Below, piece by piece: positions 45,460 through 58,243 of a DNA stretch of 64,000 nucleotides. How positions within the stretch are numbered: the first letter of the stretch is position 1; every line of letters begins with the position of its first letter. Location: contig JAFEKR010000019.1 in the NCBI GenBank assembly GCA_019022495.1, forward strand, positions 982,961-1,046,960, written 5' to 3'. Both the position numbers and the translations under genes were made by a program. The notes under the pieces were generated by a model. That model did not search any database. It worked only from the letters and a program-made list of their open reading frames with translations, and was not told where the DNA came from. This stretch comes from Epichloe hybrida (lineage: Eukaryota > Ascomycota > Sordariomycetes > Hypocreales > Clavicipitaceae).

Positions 45460-46596
45460 TGCTACGAGGCCTTGAGACGAAGACGGCTAATTAAAAAAAA
45501 AAAAAAAATCCCCGAGCATCGAAGTCAAGGGCGGGGTGGTCCGAGGGGTCCAAGGGGTCCGCGAGGGGTAAAAAAGGAAGCGAAGAAAAGATAAGAATGT
45601 ACGGATTATGGAGCAATGTCGTAAAGTTGTAATGTTATCAAATATCATATCATCAGCAAAGGCACAGGCTCCGCTTCGGATCATTCTTGTCGCTGGTTGG
45701 CTGGTTGGCTGCCACCGCCTCGTCATGGCAGTGGCTGTTTGCGCTGCACCAACAAACAAGTGTAGCCAGATCTGCAGCATTTGGTCACGGTCACGAGAAT
45801 CGAATCATCAGGCGGCAAAAGAACATGTGAGAATGAAATCCCTTCAATGCATATGGAATCCGTACCCGCCGTCTATCAAAATCCAACCTCGTTGCCCCAA
45901 AGCCAAATGTGAAGAGCCGTAGCGTCCCAACCACCAAGCAGAGGGAAAGACCGACTGTTCTTCCGCCAACAATACATAAAAAATATATTAAACGCCACAT
46001 TTCCATGGTGCCCATGGAGCCATGTTGCCATTTTTCTCTCTAGGGTCGTCGTCGTGTGCAAAAATGGTAAAAAAAATAAACAATATCCAGTCCGTGTGAG
46101 ATTTCCAATAGAAATGCATGCTAGAAGCCCAAGGAACGCCGTTGCCGGTGAATCGAGAGAAGCAAAGACCTTCTCGCGTGCTGGGAAGAAAGGGAGAAGA
46201 AAAGGCCAAGCCGAATAAAAACCGCTCATGACGTGTTAGAAAATTCCACGCAATATTTTGTGACGACTTCCGAAAGCTTCCTCTGTGACCATTCACAATT
46301 CTACCCGCATGGCTCATCAAAGTCTCAGTCTAATTGCCCGCCGAGCGCATCGGCAGCCTATTTTGATCCCGTAACGCCAAGTCTGCAGTGATGCAGAACC
46401 GAAAGCCAATCAAAAAGATAAGGGGGGGTATAGGAAACAAGGTACTTGAACCCTAAAGAAAAAAAAAAAGTGAAACGAAACGAAAAAGAAGCCATCGCTA
46501 ATGAAAACATTCCATTAAGTGAAGCAATGGAGACGTCCGAGTAGACAAAGGCAAGAAGCCGAGGTGATGAATGTTGCCGTTCAGCGTGAGCCATCA
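45460..46596. other. Intergenic region: promoter of the Zn2Cys6 gene and 3' flank of the MFS gene
   Basis: It contains a 15-base A run at 45493-45507 (a T run on the sense strand of the downstream gene's promoter) and no supported gene. Open frames of 70-117 codons on the minus strand look random in composition. Confidence 0.5.
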
Positions 46597-48656
46597 TCAC
46601 ACAGTATCGTCAGGCTCGTAATCGTCGAGTAAAGATTCGTCGAGTAATGACACCAGTTCTTCTCCGGCGTCACTCACTTGTGGTCCTTCCTCGGAAATTT
46701 GAGAGCTTAGGTAGGCCCCGATGAGGGTGACAAGCCCGCTGAACCACCAAGCCAGGCCGGAATAGCCCGTCTGAAGACCCAGGGAATACAAGAGGCCGGA
46801 AATGGTAGGTCCTAGAGCACGACACAGGCTGGCGGCGGATGCGGCGATGCCGTTGATGGTGCCGAGGACTTCCTTGGTCGGAGCCGAGTTCGCGAGCAAG
46901 ATGGCATTGTTGGGATATGCCATGGTCGCGTACGTGCATTTCCAGATAACCAGAATGTAGATAGCCGGCATCCTGAGATTTTGCGGAAGCAAGACAAGAT
47001 AAGGTGTGACAAGATACAAGGCGAAGTACGTAAAGGCAAGTAGACGGAACAGTCGCAGAGATCCCAGGCGCTGGGTGACGGGAGTCACAATCATGAAGTT
47101 GGAGAGAAGCGAATATAGTCCCTGCACGGACATGATGATGCCGATGGTCTTGGTGTCCAGTCCGAAGCCGTCGACGAATTTGAAGGGCAGCTCTATTTGT
47201 CGACCACCCTCGGGCTCTGCCATGCTGAGGAACACGGGAAAGAGTTGGTCGAAAGTCATCGTGTGGAATGCCAAGATGCCATAAGACATGATGTTCAGGA
47301 TGACAGGCTTGGTGAAGATGACCATCTTCTCCCCGTTTTCTTCCGTTCCATTCGGGCCAGTGGCTGCTGCTGCTGCTGCTGTCGGGACAATGGGATGGCG
47401 TCTCGGGGCCAGCTTGGGCGAGTTTTCGCGACTTTGATACGCCGGCAAAGCTTCTTCGGTTTCCGACACTTCGGGATTGCTTGTGGATGGCGCCGCCGTC
47501 TTATATCTATTCATACTGTCGTGCGCCAGCAAACTCTCCTTTTCTACATTTCGCCCCAGGCTGCGGCACATCGGAACATTGTACACCAGGCCGGCGAGGC
47601 GGTCTCCCAGCTCACAGCCTGCATCGCGCTGTTGCTTTTTCGAGGCGTGGGTTTCCTCGAGGAATAAGAACCCGACAACGACGCCAAAGAGAACAGTGAC
47701 GGCACTGAATAAGTTGGGGAGAAGATACGGATAACGATCCCAGATGGTGCCGCGGGGAAACAGGTCCGGATAGCTGATGCAGGGCCGTGCGAGGGCGCCA
47801 CCGATCATGGGGCCGATGATGGAACTGGACAATGTTAGACAATGAGACCGATGTTTGTTCTATTCTCAAGCAATTGCATTGCAAGCCTGTTGATCCGATT
47901 GCGTGCTTACCCAATACACCAGACCATGGGCATGATTGTATACGCACGAGCTGCATGTTCCGTCAGCAACTCGGAATCCATCACTCCATCCACGTGTTGA
48001 TCAGTCCGAGTACTCACGCTGTTGCTCCTTGACCGTTACTAGCTCTGCCACCGTGGTCTGCAAGACGCCAATGTTTCTGTGGTACCCGAGCTGGTTAGAA
48101 TCCCTCGGCTTCGGAAATGACGTCTGTGTTTTCACGGGGGGCGGATTGACGAGCCATACCCATTCAGAAGGCCCCCAAGAGCCCGAGCAAACAGGGCAAC
48201 AGGCAAGCTTGGGGCAAACCCAAACACCAAAACGCTCACGGCAGTGCCCAGCAGGCCAAACAAAAGAACTGGCTTGCGCCCTATCTTGTCACTCAACCTC
48301 CCCCACATGACACCGGTAGCAAACTCGGCCAGAGTGAAGGCAGATGTGACCATGCCGGCAAAGACGGATATTTTGCCGGCATCGTCTGTGATGTTGAAGT
48401 CCTTGATCATGTAATAGATGTAGGGGAAGATGGACATGAATGCGATGGGCTCGCATATTCTGCAGCATGCTGCGCAGAGATGGATGTTAGCTTGGATCGA
48501 GAGGAGTTTTCCGCTTTCAGCAAGGGAATAAAAAAAAGAGCACAGAGTATCTAGCATACCCAAAACAAACATCTGTCTGGTGGGGAAGGGTGGTGTTCCC
48601 GCGCCATGCTCTCCTCGGCCACGAGCAGGTCCGTTGGATGATGGGTGTTTTCTCAT
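46597..48656 (-). CDS. Major facilitator superfamily transporter, DHA1-like (577 aa, 5 exons)
   Basis: Exons on the minus strand are 48656-48560, 48469-48160, 48076-48018, 47950-47911 and 47824-46597. Introns are 67-90 nt, all GT-AG, and exon 4 is only 40 nt. The first helix starts at RQMFVLACCRICEPIAFMSI. Motif A is GRLSDKIGRKP at residues 89-99, after the second helix. GGLLNGNIGVLQTTVAEL and QPRAYTIMPMVWCIGSIIGP are joined correctly across introns 2-4. A long hydrophilic loop with Ser/Pro and acidic residues separates the two halves, and the C-terminus is acidic (EELVSLLDESLLDDYEPDD). The family exports small molecules with proton antiport, commonly from the plasma or vacuolar membrane. The substrate is unknown. 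It lies upstream of the Zn2Cys6 gene in the same orientation, but a functional link is only a guess. The start at 48656 is the first in-frame ATG. Confidence 0.88.
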
Positions 48657-48819
48657 GATTGATATATTGATATATTGATATATCTGTTGTGGGATGCTGG
48701 ATTTGATGCGATTTGGACAGCGGTTTGCTGGAACCTTGCTCCGGATGTTACTCGGTTGCGCGAGAGTCCCAGGCCGTGAGCCGTGAATTTGGTGTCCGAG
48801 ACGCACAAGACACTGGCCT

Positions 48820-48950
48820 CTATCAGTGATGATGCTATCAGTGATGCTATCAGCGATGCTATCAGTGATGCTATCAGCGATGCTATCAGCGATGCTATCA
48901 GCGATGCTATCAGTGATGCTATCAGCGATGCTATCAGTGATGCTGCTATC
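48820..48950. repeat. Minisatellite, 12-bp unit, about ten copies, upstream of the MFS gene
   Basis: GATGCTATCAGT and GATGCTATCAGC alternate in tandem. The array is 165-295 bp upstream of the MFS start codon, so it is in the promoter or leader. In all frames it gives repetitive peptides (DAIS), which are not evidence of a gene. Confidence 0.9.
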
Positions 48951-49181
48951 GTTGTACTTGTAGCAAGACGGACCGTCCGAGTTTTCAAGAACAGATACTG
49001 TTTGACATGAAGCAAAATTGGGGCATGGCGAGGGAGGAAAACGGGAAGGAAGCAAGTTGCAAAGAAAAAGAGAGTGGGAATGGTGGATACACACATACAT
49101 ATAAGAGCAGAACACCAGCAGCAGGCCATCTCCTGTTGTACGAATCCGAGTACATGGACCTCAGAAAGCAAAGAAACAAGC

Positions 49182-49236
49182 TCAGTCAGTCAGTCAGTCA
49201 GTCAGGCAGGCAGGCAGGCAGTCAGTCAGTCAGTCA
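49182..49236. repeat. Tetranucleotide repeat, (TCAG)n with a GCAG-variant centre
   Basis: TCAG units are interrupted by GGCA units and then resume. It is a simple-sequence repeat in the MFS upstream region. Confidence 0.9.
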
Positions 49237-49423
49237 TGGCCCATCCATGGCCGCGCGCAAAGCCCCCGCCCGCCCTCTCTGGGACATTTAAGCGAACGAG
49301 GTCCATTTCGGCACCCATTCAATTAGGTTGGGCTAAGGAATGACTTTGGGACCAGATTCCCGTCTCCGTCCTCCTTCTCAATTGGCAAGAGTCAACGGCG
49401 TCTCCCAGCTTCCGAGGAGAGGG

Positions 49424-49456
<33 letters not shown>

Positions 49457-52164
49457 ACACCGCCGAACGAGGCGATGCGGCGACCTGCCCTGCGCTGCAC
49501 CTGCAGCCCTGCAACCTGCAACCCTGCAACCCTGCGGCCAATCCTAGATCAGGGGCACAGCATTGGGGCCGTGCATGGGGTGGGGGGGAGGGGGGCGATT
49601 TTTCTACAAAGCACTGTTCTGTGGTGTTGGTGCCTGCTCACTGCTGGCTTGCTGCTGGCTCACTGCTGGCTCACTGCTGGCTTGCTGCAGTCACCACTTT
49701 CGTCAGTCTCTGCCCTCGATGGATGGACAGAAAAGGCAATACACGCTAAGGGGGAAGTGTTGAGCGTTGCGTCCGGCTGTCTTCTATTTTTGTTTCTTTT
49801 CTTTTTTGCCCATCGTCGTCATCATCATCATCATCGCATCAGACTGAGAGGCAGGGGGCCGAGGGGGTCAACGTCAACCTGGCCCAGACAGAGGTGGAGA
49901 GAGCCATGCAATGCCAATTCATCGGCCATGGCGGTGACGAGCGACCAAACGCACGCTCTTCCACGTCACAATGACTCCATGAAGACTCTTTTGATAGATG
50001 CGCTTTGTCGACCGACGGGAACCAAATTGCCTCCCTGTCAGTTCCATAACCCTCCGAACTTCAGGCATGCCACTGTCATGTGCATCACCCGTAAAAGGCG
50101 TTGCTGTTTTCGGAACCCTTATTAATTTAATACTCGAAGTTGCCGCGAAAGAAGTCGCGTAGGGGGAGGGGCGTGGTATCTCTCTCTCTCTCGGTCTCTC
50201 GAAGAAGAGGGGGGGGGGTCTGGTACGGACTCTGTACGGACCACGTACGGACCACGTACAAGGTAGAAAGATGTGTAGAAGTGGTGTCCGCCTTGATAAT
50301 CCTACTAGTGCCGTTTTCTCCCGAGCTGTGGCCAAGACTCGCCGAGCTCATCGATATCGACAAGGTAGGTGTGTTTGCTTCTGGCGAATTTTTTTTTCTC
50401 CCTCTTTTTTTCCTTTTTCCTCTCCCAGTGTTTCACTGTGTAACACCGTGCCAGTACTTGTTCTGTCGGGCGGAGAGCTCGCAATGGCCTGATGGTTATT
50501 ATTGCTCGAGCCGGTCATCATCCCGATATCGCATGATGAAAGAGCTCAGAATCACTCCAAGTCATACCGGACAGGTGCTTCCATACCATTTCAATGGAAG
50601 CTAGCTTTTATATGAAGCTGCGCTAATTCGCACGCCTTGAATCCGAGAGCAAGAGTGGCGCAAGGGGGTCGTCGGATGACTCTCTTCGTCGACCAACCCG
50701 GGAGAACTTTAAATGACAGGATCTCATTGGCCCCAAAGACCTCCAAGGATTCAAAACTGCAGGCTACGTACGCCTGATACACGCAACAGTGCGTACATTG
50801 TACATACAGCATGCAGGTAGAGACACGCTGTGCGAGGGGGTATTATCAAAGAGGGAAAAAGCCGTCCACCATAGGATTCACAACCATGCTTCTACCTTTC
50901 TAGAAGCCGAGTCATGATGTTGTCGGAGCCGGTCTTTGACCCATAATTCAACTGGGTTGGAGAAGGCGGGTGGTTGGCCGCGCTCCAAGGACAATCTTCT
51001 GCTGTGGTTTGGAATAAGCAACAATGGCCATTTCCACATCTCAGGCGTTCATTTTCAGTTACCCAATTTCAGCCTGGCTTAATTTTGGACACGGGGGAAG
51101 AAATGGCGTCGGCGACGATATGCTCTGTGGCCGTATTGAGTCGTAGTGAGCTGGCAAGAAGATGGGCTATTGGGAACGAAAAACCGCGACATCATCTGAT
51201 TGCCGCCTCTCCTTTTTTTCCATTTACCGAGCCCGCGGGTCCGGAGCCGTTTTGGCTCCTTGGCAGGAAGGAGTAGTGGAAGAGCAAGAGTATCCCGTAA
51301 GAGGACGGAGTAGTCCGTATGTAGTATGTAATGATAACCACGAGGGCGTGTACCGAAAGCGCCATGTGGCGGCGTCTGGGGTTTCCCTATTGGGCACATG
51401 AGTGACGCCTCCAGTGGAGGGAGTGGCTTCATTACGCCTTTTGCTTTGCGGTGGAGAAACATAACAGCAATGTTTCAAGACCCGGAGTTCTCTAGATTCT
51501 CCATGCGCCGCTTAGTAGTCAGGTTCCAAAGCCTTACATATGCACTGGCTAGGTCGTTGCGGGAGAGTGCCGGAATTGCTGCCGGCTCCACCTTTTTGCC
51601 AAAGTACCGATCATGTACTCTGTATGTACCCCGTAGCGGTTCAATTCTAGCAAGTCGATTGGGTTGGCGACTCGAGTTGATCAAATTTGGTTCGAAGCGA
51701 AGTCAACCCCCTGAAGCTAGCCATGCCTTGAGGCATCTGGAAAACCACCGCGCTTGATGGATTCTAGAACGACTCAGGTCAGCGGTGCCACAATGGAGCA
51801 TGGTTTGCTGGGACGCCAAAGTTTGTTGGGTGTCTCTTCCTTTTTGTTGAAAAGCTCTGACGGCAAGGGAAAAATTGCAATGCTTCGAGAAGTGGCCAGT
51901 TTCTGAGTCACGACATGCATATCCCATCATCCATGCGGTAGTGTGCATGTCATGTCGTGCAGCTCTTGTCAGCATCATACGGTTTGACAACCCGACAATA
52001 CGGATACACCAGAAGCGCGTGTGCACTAACAACCAAGCAGGGTCGATCAGCACGAGCGCAGTAATTCAGTTGCCGCGTTGTGTATTACCCCGAGCACTTG
52101 TTTCCCCGTGCTTTTCTTTCGCATAATTAGGTATGCATCCAGCAGGACGCTGGCCGTGCAGCTC
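49237..52164. other. Gene-poor DNA, first part
   Basis: No gene is supported. It holds a 27-base A run (49424-49450), CTGCTGGCT/CACTGCTGG repeats (49,630-49,690), a CT repeat (50,172-50,192) and repeated GTACGGA motifs near 50,222-50,262. The longest open frame (49340-50125) crosses the A run and the repeats as poly-Lys and repetitive Leu/Thr peptides, so it is not credible. Confidence 0.5.
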
Positions 52165-52209
52165 GTGTTGTCGGTGTTGTCGGTGTTGTCGGTGTTGTCG
52201 GTGTTGTCG
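52165..52209. repeat. Minisatellite, 9-bp unit GTGTTGTCG, 5 copies
   Basis: Five perfect consecutive copies lie in gene-poor DNA. Confidence 0.9.
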
Positions 52210-55200
52210 GTGTCGAAGGTGGGTTGTTCTCACTCACCGCTTGGTGCATGACGCCTCGTGATCAATCTAGCCACGGCCACCACCCTCTGTCAGAACCTGG
52301 TCATTCATGTCGTCATTTTCGAGACAAACAACCCAAGTCGCCCAACGTCAACGCGGACTGCATCCTTCGGGGAGCCTTTCCTGTGTCCCGGACTGGCGGG
52401 GCCCGGGTACGGTTCCCCGGAACTTCAGGAGCTCAGTGGTCACACGGGAAATTTAAGAGCGATCCTCCCTGTTCACTGTTCAGACGGCGCACCAATGATG
52501 AGCCAGGTGGATGTCGTGGCGAGGTTGATTATTGAATATTCAGTTCGCCACATGCTCCGTACGTGGCGCCAACCTCGACGAGCGTCAAGTTAGGTAGGGT
52601 GCGACCCGAGAGGCTGGTTTTTGATCTGGGCGATGGACATGCTGGACCATTTGGTGGACATTTTGCTTTCGACTCAGTGTCGATGAAGATATGAGGTATT
52701 TCTGCACCCGGTGTTTACGCCTCGGCCACGCAGTCTTTTGGATACAAAGGAAGCCTTCCGCGCGTGCGCATCGGCCGCCAAACCCTCAGGAAAATATGCG
52801 GTGTAAGGCTTTCACAGAGTACGGAATACGGAATACAGGCATTAGAACCCGATGTTGTAGGTGAACTAGACTTCCACACAGCCAGATCGAATTTATGTAA
52901 GATTGGCTGCAAGGCACAAGTTGGCACGGGCCTTCAACCAAGGTACATAGTGAGTGCGGTTTCTGTTCTTGGTCCCCGTTGCAGTTGAGTTGAGTTGCAA
53001 TTGAATTGCGGCACCGGTTGACCCTGTTCCCAAGGCCTTCTGAATGGCTGCTCGAAACGAAGCTGAGAAGCATGCTCTTCTACGGAGTGATAAGTTCTTT
53101 CTTTTCATGGGCGATGTGGTCCAGACCTTTTGGTGACGCCAATCTCCCAAGTCAAGCAAGGATCTGATTGCAAATTTCCTATCAACTGCAGAAGGAACAT
53201 GTCTTCTTTCGTCTTGCGTTTCTGCTAATAAGGGGAAAAGGGTTCGAAGGAACAGGATGCACGGCTCGATTCGAATATGCACAGGCCAGCAACACAACGT
53301 GACACAGGGGGCAATAGGGGGGGGGGGGGGGACCTTCGCAATGACTTACCGAGATTGTAATATTTTGACAGTATCAGCAGACCAAGTAAAGCCCTTTTTG
53401 TCGTCTTCAAACCAGCAAGTTGTTTCTTCTTTGTGCAGAGGGAGTGGGCGAGTGGGCAGGCTGGTGCAATGCTCCTGCCAGGGTCGTCCCTGAATCCTGA
53501 TTAGTCACACGGTCGCACAACCAATAATATCTTGCAGCAAGTCAATATGGTATACTACAGATCCTCAGGGGGAAATATTCACAGAGGGGCTGGTGACTTA
53601 CAGGGGGGTCTTCTTGTACCCGACCCACCTACCTAATCACCTGACGGCCCTATCACGGCTTAGTCATACTACATCACCCCCCCCTTGACGAGACCTGTGG
53701 ATCTGGGTCCAATTACCCCTACAGGACTGTATAACCGTTGAAAATGCTTTCCCCGACGCCAAGCTCGGAATCTTCAGTTCCGACATCCCATTGAGCCAAA
53801 TGTCTCATCACTCATCACGCCTCTCAGTGCTAAGCTGCAAGGAGTATTTCGTATTTCGCTGACAAGACAACCTCCGAACGCACAAGTCTTGAACCAGAGT
53901 GGCGCTGTGGCTTGAAGTTTAAGCCCTGCCTTGCTCGCCTTGACCTGGGGCCATAGAGTCCACGAGTGAGTCTACGAGACGAGAAGACGAGCACTTATTC
54001 GAAGGAGGAGTAATCCGTACCTGCAAGATCAACAAGACCCAGTCAAGGGTACCCGGAACGAACTAACGGATGACCGGCTTGTCATCTTGACCGCTCCGAA
54101 CGCGACAGACCGTTCAGCCGCTGTAGCACGTACTTGCGGAACAATGATGAATATCGTCGACGACTTGGCAACATTCTTCTGCCCAGACAGGCAGGTGCGA
54201 ATGCATAGACTATCGACTATCCCATCCCAATGATTGCGACCACTCGGAAGCACTGTTTTCAGGCCAAACTTTAGGTAGCGAATGAACAGACTCAATATCG
54301 TGGGCGACGGGCAGGAATAGTGAACCCGCATCCGCGGTCAACATTAGCTGCAATTGGATACGTGCCTTCCGCAAATGCAGCAAACATGCATTCATCAGGG
54401 GCACCAGTAATAAATGACATTAACAGGCGCATTGCTACCGACAGTTGGACATGCAGCTGCGCGAATAAAATACATCGGCATCGTTCCATGTACTCTCGTC
54501 GTCCTCGTCAAATCGTCGGGGCAAGCATTAGAATTTTGGTACACATTTGATGCGACCATCGCGACTGATGCATGGACAACCCTTGCAGTTGCAGCTCAAG
54601 GGAAAGACGACGCCCGCGGCTTCCCGTCATTCAGCTTGCAATTTGAAGACGGCCTTTGACAGTACTGGTCCATCTATATCTATGCTCGGAGTATGCAGGG
54701 CCAGGTGTCGCGCACTTGAGTCGACGTTCTGGGCACGCATACACATCGCGAAAGGAAGAAAGCGCCAAAAATGTCTGACGTCCTGTTACACTCAGATGCT
54801 GTAGGGAGCCTGATCTGTCACAACCCGAGAGAAAATTCGATATCTGATAGCCAAGTGCATCTGTCCCGGCCACCCAGAGTTCGACCTCGATGCAGCATTC
54901 CGTCGCTTTAGGCTGCGGTGAGTCGGAAGCTTCCATAATTCGGTCGACAACGATCCCCTAAAGCTAACACACCGGTTCTGGACAACGTGCGGCTGGTCAT
55001 ATTGAGATTCTATAGCTTGGATTGGTGAGACTGCTAGCAGCGATGGACTTACCAGTATGACATTTAGGCACGCCTTGTTGGACTTGGCCGCAGCACTCTG
55101 CAACCTACATGTAACCCAGTCGCGGCCGCCGCCCTTTGCCACGCATCACGGTACAGTCAGGAAGTAGCCTCTGAGGAGGGAACACCTGACCTTGTCATGC

Positions 55201-56554
55201 ATTAGTCTGAGCTGCGCAAGACTCGTACAGGAACATGGCGTTCTGCACTCAACTAGGGAATATGCTGAAGTCCTGTCTCCTACGACCCTAAACCACACGA
55301 GTGTGATCATGCAGGTGCAGTGTTCTTACTCACGACTTCGTGATAATGCAGGTGTTTGTCGAAAATAATCTGTTGCAAATGAAATGTTGGCCTCCCTCAC
55401 CCCGAGCTTGACAAACATATGCGGATGAAAGCCCTCGAGCCCTGGAAAACGGGCAGGATTTAGAGCATATTGCAAAAAGGCGTCTGTCTTGTAATATAAT
55501 GCCAATTCTGTATTCCCTATGATTTTTTTTGTTTCTTATAGATTTGTTTCTTGTGGAATGTATTCGCATCCTGCGATTCAATCGCATTATGAAACATCGC
55601 CCAGATGCTGACACACAGTTTGTACATCTGCTAAACAACATGTGCGATGGACCCGACCTATGAAGCAATCCTACTGTGACTCGGTTCACTGCAATGGACT
55701 TCTATGTACGGAGTGTGTGCGTCGCTACGACTGACAGCTAACTTGGGACCTCCGTCTTGGTATCGAGCCCATTAGTGAAAGGCTGGAGGGGAAATGAGCC
55801 GCATGTAGACATATTCCGAAACATTTTAGCAGAAGTTTATGACCAAAGGAGCAACTTTCAAAAGATATGATCTTCCTCAACAGACAGCAAGAGAAAATGT
55901 TCCTAGAAAGTTTGAAACCTCCGAACCAATGACCAGTACTCTGACATATTAAAACTCTTTCACACTTGCTCCATAGAGGTCCATACGTGGAGAGGAAGAC
56001 GTGAACAAAATAATCATCACAATTGGAAGATGAGAAATCTCTTATATGAGAGCGATTCATGTTGAGACAGGTCTTCTCGTCACACTGTTCGGAAACATAC
56101 CGAGGCTTCAAGAAGATGCGGGAGATGTTGCAATGTGATGAACGAGGTTGCTCCCGAGTCTCGACGATGGCGTTGCACCAGATAGACACGTGAACATTCA
56201 AGGCGAACGACAACGTGTACAAAAGATACGACATGAAGCAAAAGTATAGGGGAACAAAATAAAACAAAGACAAAGCAGATTCGACAAATTGGGCTGTGGA
56301 TGCAGTACCCGTGCATACATAGTCACGCAAGTCAGCTGCCTAGACGATGTCAGACCGGATGCCTCTCTGGGTTGAGTTCTTGGCCATGATGCAGCAACAG
56401 ATGACGGTTTGCTAGAAAGTCTCGGTCAGGCATGAGGCTTTTGTTTCCTACCCGCCTCCAAGTCCCCTTTTCGAATAAGCAGCAGATTGGGCAATGCTCG
56501 TTGACAGGTGGCTCTCGAGTATTAATTACCTCGTGGACATGGCGACAAGCGGGC
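52210..56554. other. Gene-poor DNA, second part
   Basis: No gene is supported. Open frames of 100-200 codons exist (the longest, 201 codons on the minus strand, at 55725-56330), but they lack recognisable domains and their composition is erratic. A G run of 13 lies near 53,319-53,331. The stretch 53,600-53,720 (C-run and repeated ACCxACCTA motifs) could be an old transposon fragment but shows no ends I can define. Confidence 0.45.
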
Positions 56555-56622
56555 CAGACCCAGAGTAGACCTAGAGTGAGACCTAGAGTAGACCTACGGT
56601 AGACCTAGATCTAGACCTGGAC
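56555..56622. repeat. Short degenerate tandem repeat of TAGACCTAGAG-type units
   Basis: AGACC(T)AGA units recur about six times with small changes. It lies about 320 bp before the large ATGT microsatellite. Confidence 0.75.
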
Positions 56623-56943
56623 CTGGGCTACCTCTCGGCATCGCAGGCCGTCATCGTCATTTCGTCATCGGGCACATGGTTGGCGCCAAAGCCATCGAGC
56701 AGTCGAGGGGTCGGGTTGACAACGCAGCAGACCAATACTACAGGAACATGGGCAAGTATTAGGCCAACAAAGACATCCATCGTGGCACTTTGGAGAGGCG
56801 GCTGAGAGGAAGCAGAGTGGTGGCCCGCAGCCACATCTGTCAGTCGTGACTCGTCAAGTTGGTCAATGCAACTGCGACGCAACACACACACCAGCAGAAA
56901 TGTAAGATGACGCTCCCATCCCAGCTTCCCGCCCTGGCGGCCG

Positions 56944-57117
56944 TATGTACATGTATGTATGTATGTATGTACATGTATGTATGTATGTATGTATGTATGT
57001 ATGTATGTATGTATGTATGTATGTATGTATGTATGTATGTATGTATGTATGTATGTATGTATGTATGTATGTATGTATGTATGTATGTATGTATGTATGT
57101 ATGTATGTGTATGTACA
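56944..57117. repeat. Large (ATGT)n microsatellite, about 174 bp
   Basis: More than forty nearly perfect ATGT units, with ACATG interruptions at both ends, lie about 370 bp upstream of the CCDC124-like start codon. Reading frames through it give HTYI/MYVC repeats on either strand and are not genes. Confidence 0.95.
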
Positions 57118-57420
57118 TGATATAGATGTAGCCTGTGAGGGTGACTGGGGTGACTCGGGGTGACTGGGGTGTAGCAAGCAAGACCACGCGCGACAAACGC
57201 AGACACTAATAAAAAAGACGCGCGTTTTGTCACCCCCGGCAAGCCAGCAAAGCAAGACTTGCACTGCGACAAACAAGCCAGCCAGCCAGGTTGGTGTCAC
57301 CAAACACCCCCAAAAGCACCTCCAAGCACCCCAGGCAGCCACCCGGACGGAATAAACGAATCGTGCACGCACACCGCTCGCTCTCCCGAATCAGTCCTTG
57401 CCGTCACCCGACGTACTTCC

Positions 57421-57476
57421 GAGCATCACCGAGCATCACCCATTACCCATCACCCATCACCCCTCACCCCTCACCA
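57421..57476. promoter_or_regulatory. CACCC-rich leader repeat before the CCDC124-like gene
   Basis: Tandem GAGCATCACC then CATCACCC/CCTCACCC units lie 15-70 bp before the ATG. This is probably the 5' untranslated region or core promoter. A regulatory role is inference. Confidence 0.4.
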
Positions 57477-57490
57477 GTGAGTGCACCACC

Positions 57491-58243
57491 ATGGCGGGGA
57501 AAAAGGCCGACAACAGCAAGAAGGTGGCAGGCAATGCCCGCAAGGCCGAGGCTGCCGCGCAAAAGTCTGCTGCCGCCGATGCCAAAAAATCGGCAGAGGA
57601 AGCTGAGCAGTGGCAGAAGGGAGCCAAGAGCAATGCCAAAAAGTGAGGTCCGCAAAGAAAACCTTGATTGATGCCCTGCTACTGCGCTCGACCGTACCAG
57701 ACCAATGCTAACTAACCGCCGATGGCGTATTCCCTCAGAGAAGCCGAAGCCGCCAAAAAGGCTGAAGCAGCCAAGAAGAAGGCCGAGAAGGATGCCCTCC
57801 TGAAAGAAGAGGAGGCCAGTCTTGGCGGACGAGCCGAACCCAAAAAATCAAAGGCTCCTGTCAAAAAGTCGCGCGGCTTGGATCTTGCCCAGCTCGAAGG
57901 CGACTCTCCTTCCGCGCTCAGCGCCTCGGGCATCGACAACGCACTTGATGCCCTGTCCTTGGCGACCGGCTCGGACGATTCCAAGATCGACAAGCATCCT
58001 GAGAGAAGATTTGCTGCCGCGTTCGCCAAGTATGAGGAGCGAAGGCTCGCTGAGATGAAGGCAGATGGCAGTGGTGTTGGCTTGCGTATGGATCAGCGCA
58101 AGCAAAGGATCAGAAAGGAGTTTGACAAGAACCCCGAGAATCCTTTCAACCAGGTCACGGTTGCTTACAACGCTACGCGGGAAGATTTTGACCAGATCAA
58201 GGCTCATGAAAAGGCCAAGATTGAGAAGCGACTGGGTCAGTAA
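57491..58243 (+). CDS. CCDC124/Oxs1-family ribosome-associated protein (218 aa, 2 exons)
   Basis: Exons are 57491-57642 and 57739-58243, with a GTGAGG...CAG intron. The N-terminal half is a highly charged Lys/Ala/Glu helix or coiled coil (KKADNSKKVAGNARKAEAAA onward), as in yeast Lso2 and the N-terminus of human CCDC124. The C-terminal half holds the family signature: KHPERRFAAAFAKYEERRLA at about residues 136-155, a QRKQRIRKEFDKNPENPFNQ block, and a conserved VAYNATREDF ending. The length (218 aa) matches the human protein (223 aa). Family members bind hibernating or recovering 80S ribosomes near the decoding and GTPase centres; the fission yeast member Oxs1 is linked to oxidative-stress transcription. 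A cytosolic, ribosome-linked role is expected. The ATG has a strong context (ACCACCATGG). Confidence 0.9.

Noticed and set aside
48783..49010. Reading frames through the 12-bp minisatellite (DAIS repeats)
   Set aside because: These are products of the repeat alone. The in-frame extension upstream of the MFS start ATG on the minus strand is likewise leader sequence.
49340..50125. 261-codon open frame
   Set aside because: It crosses a 27-base A run as poly-Lys and CTGCTGGCT repeats as Leu/Thr repeats, with no conserved block.
53571..53730. Possible solo LTR or transposon end (C-runs and ACCTACC motifs)
   Set aside because: No inverted termini, target duplication or second copy could be found in the window.
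55725..56330. 201-codon minus-strand open frame
   Set aside because: Cys- and Ser-rich erratic composition with no domain and no plausible neighbouring exon; likely a chance frame.
56628..57372. Long minus-strand frames with HTYI repeats and plus-strand frames with MYVC repeats
   Set aside because: All are readings of the (ATGT)n microsatellite.
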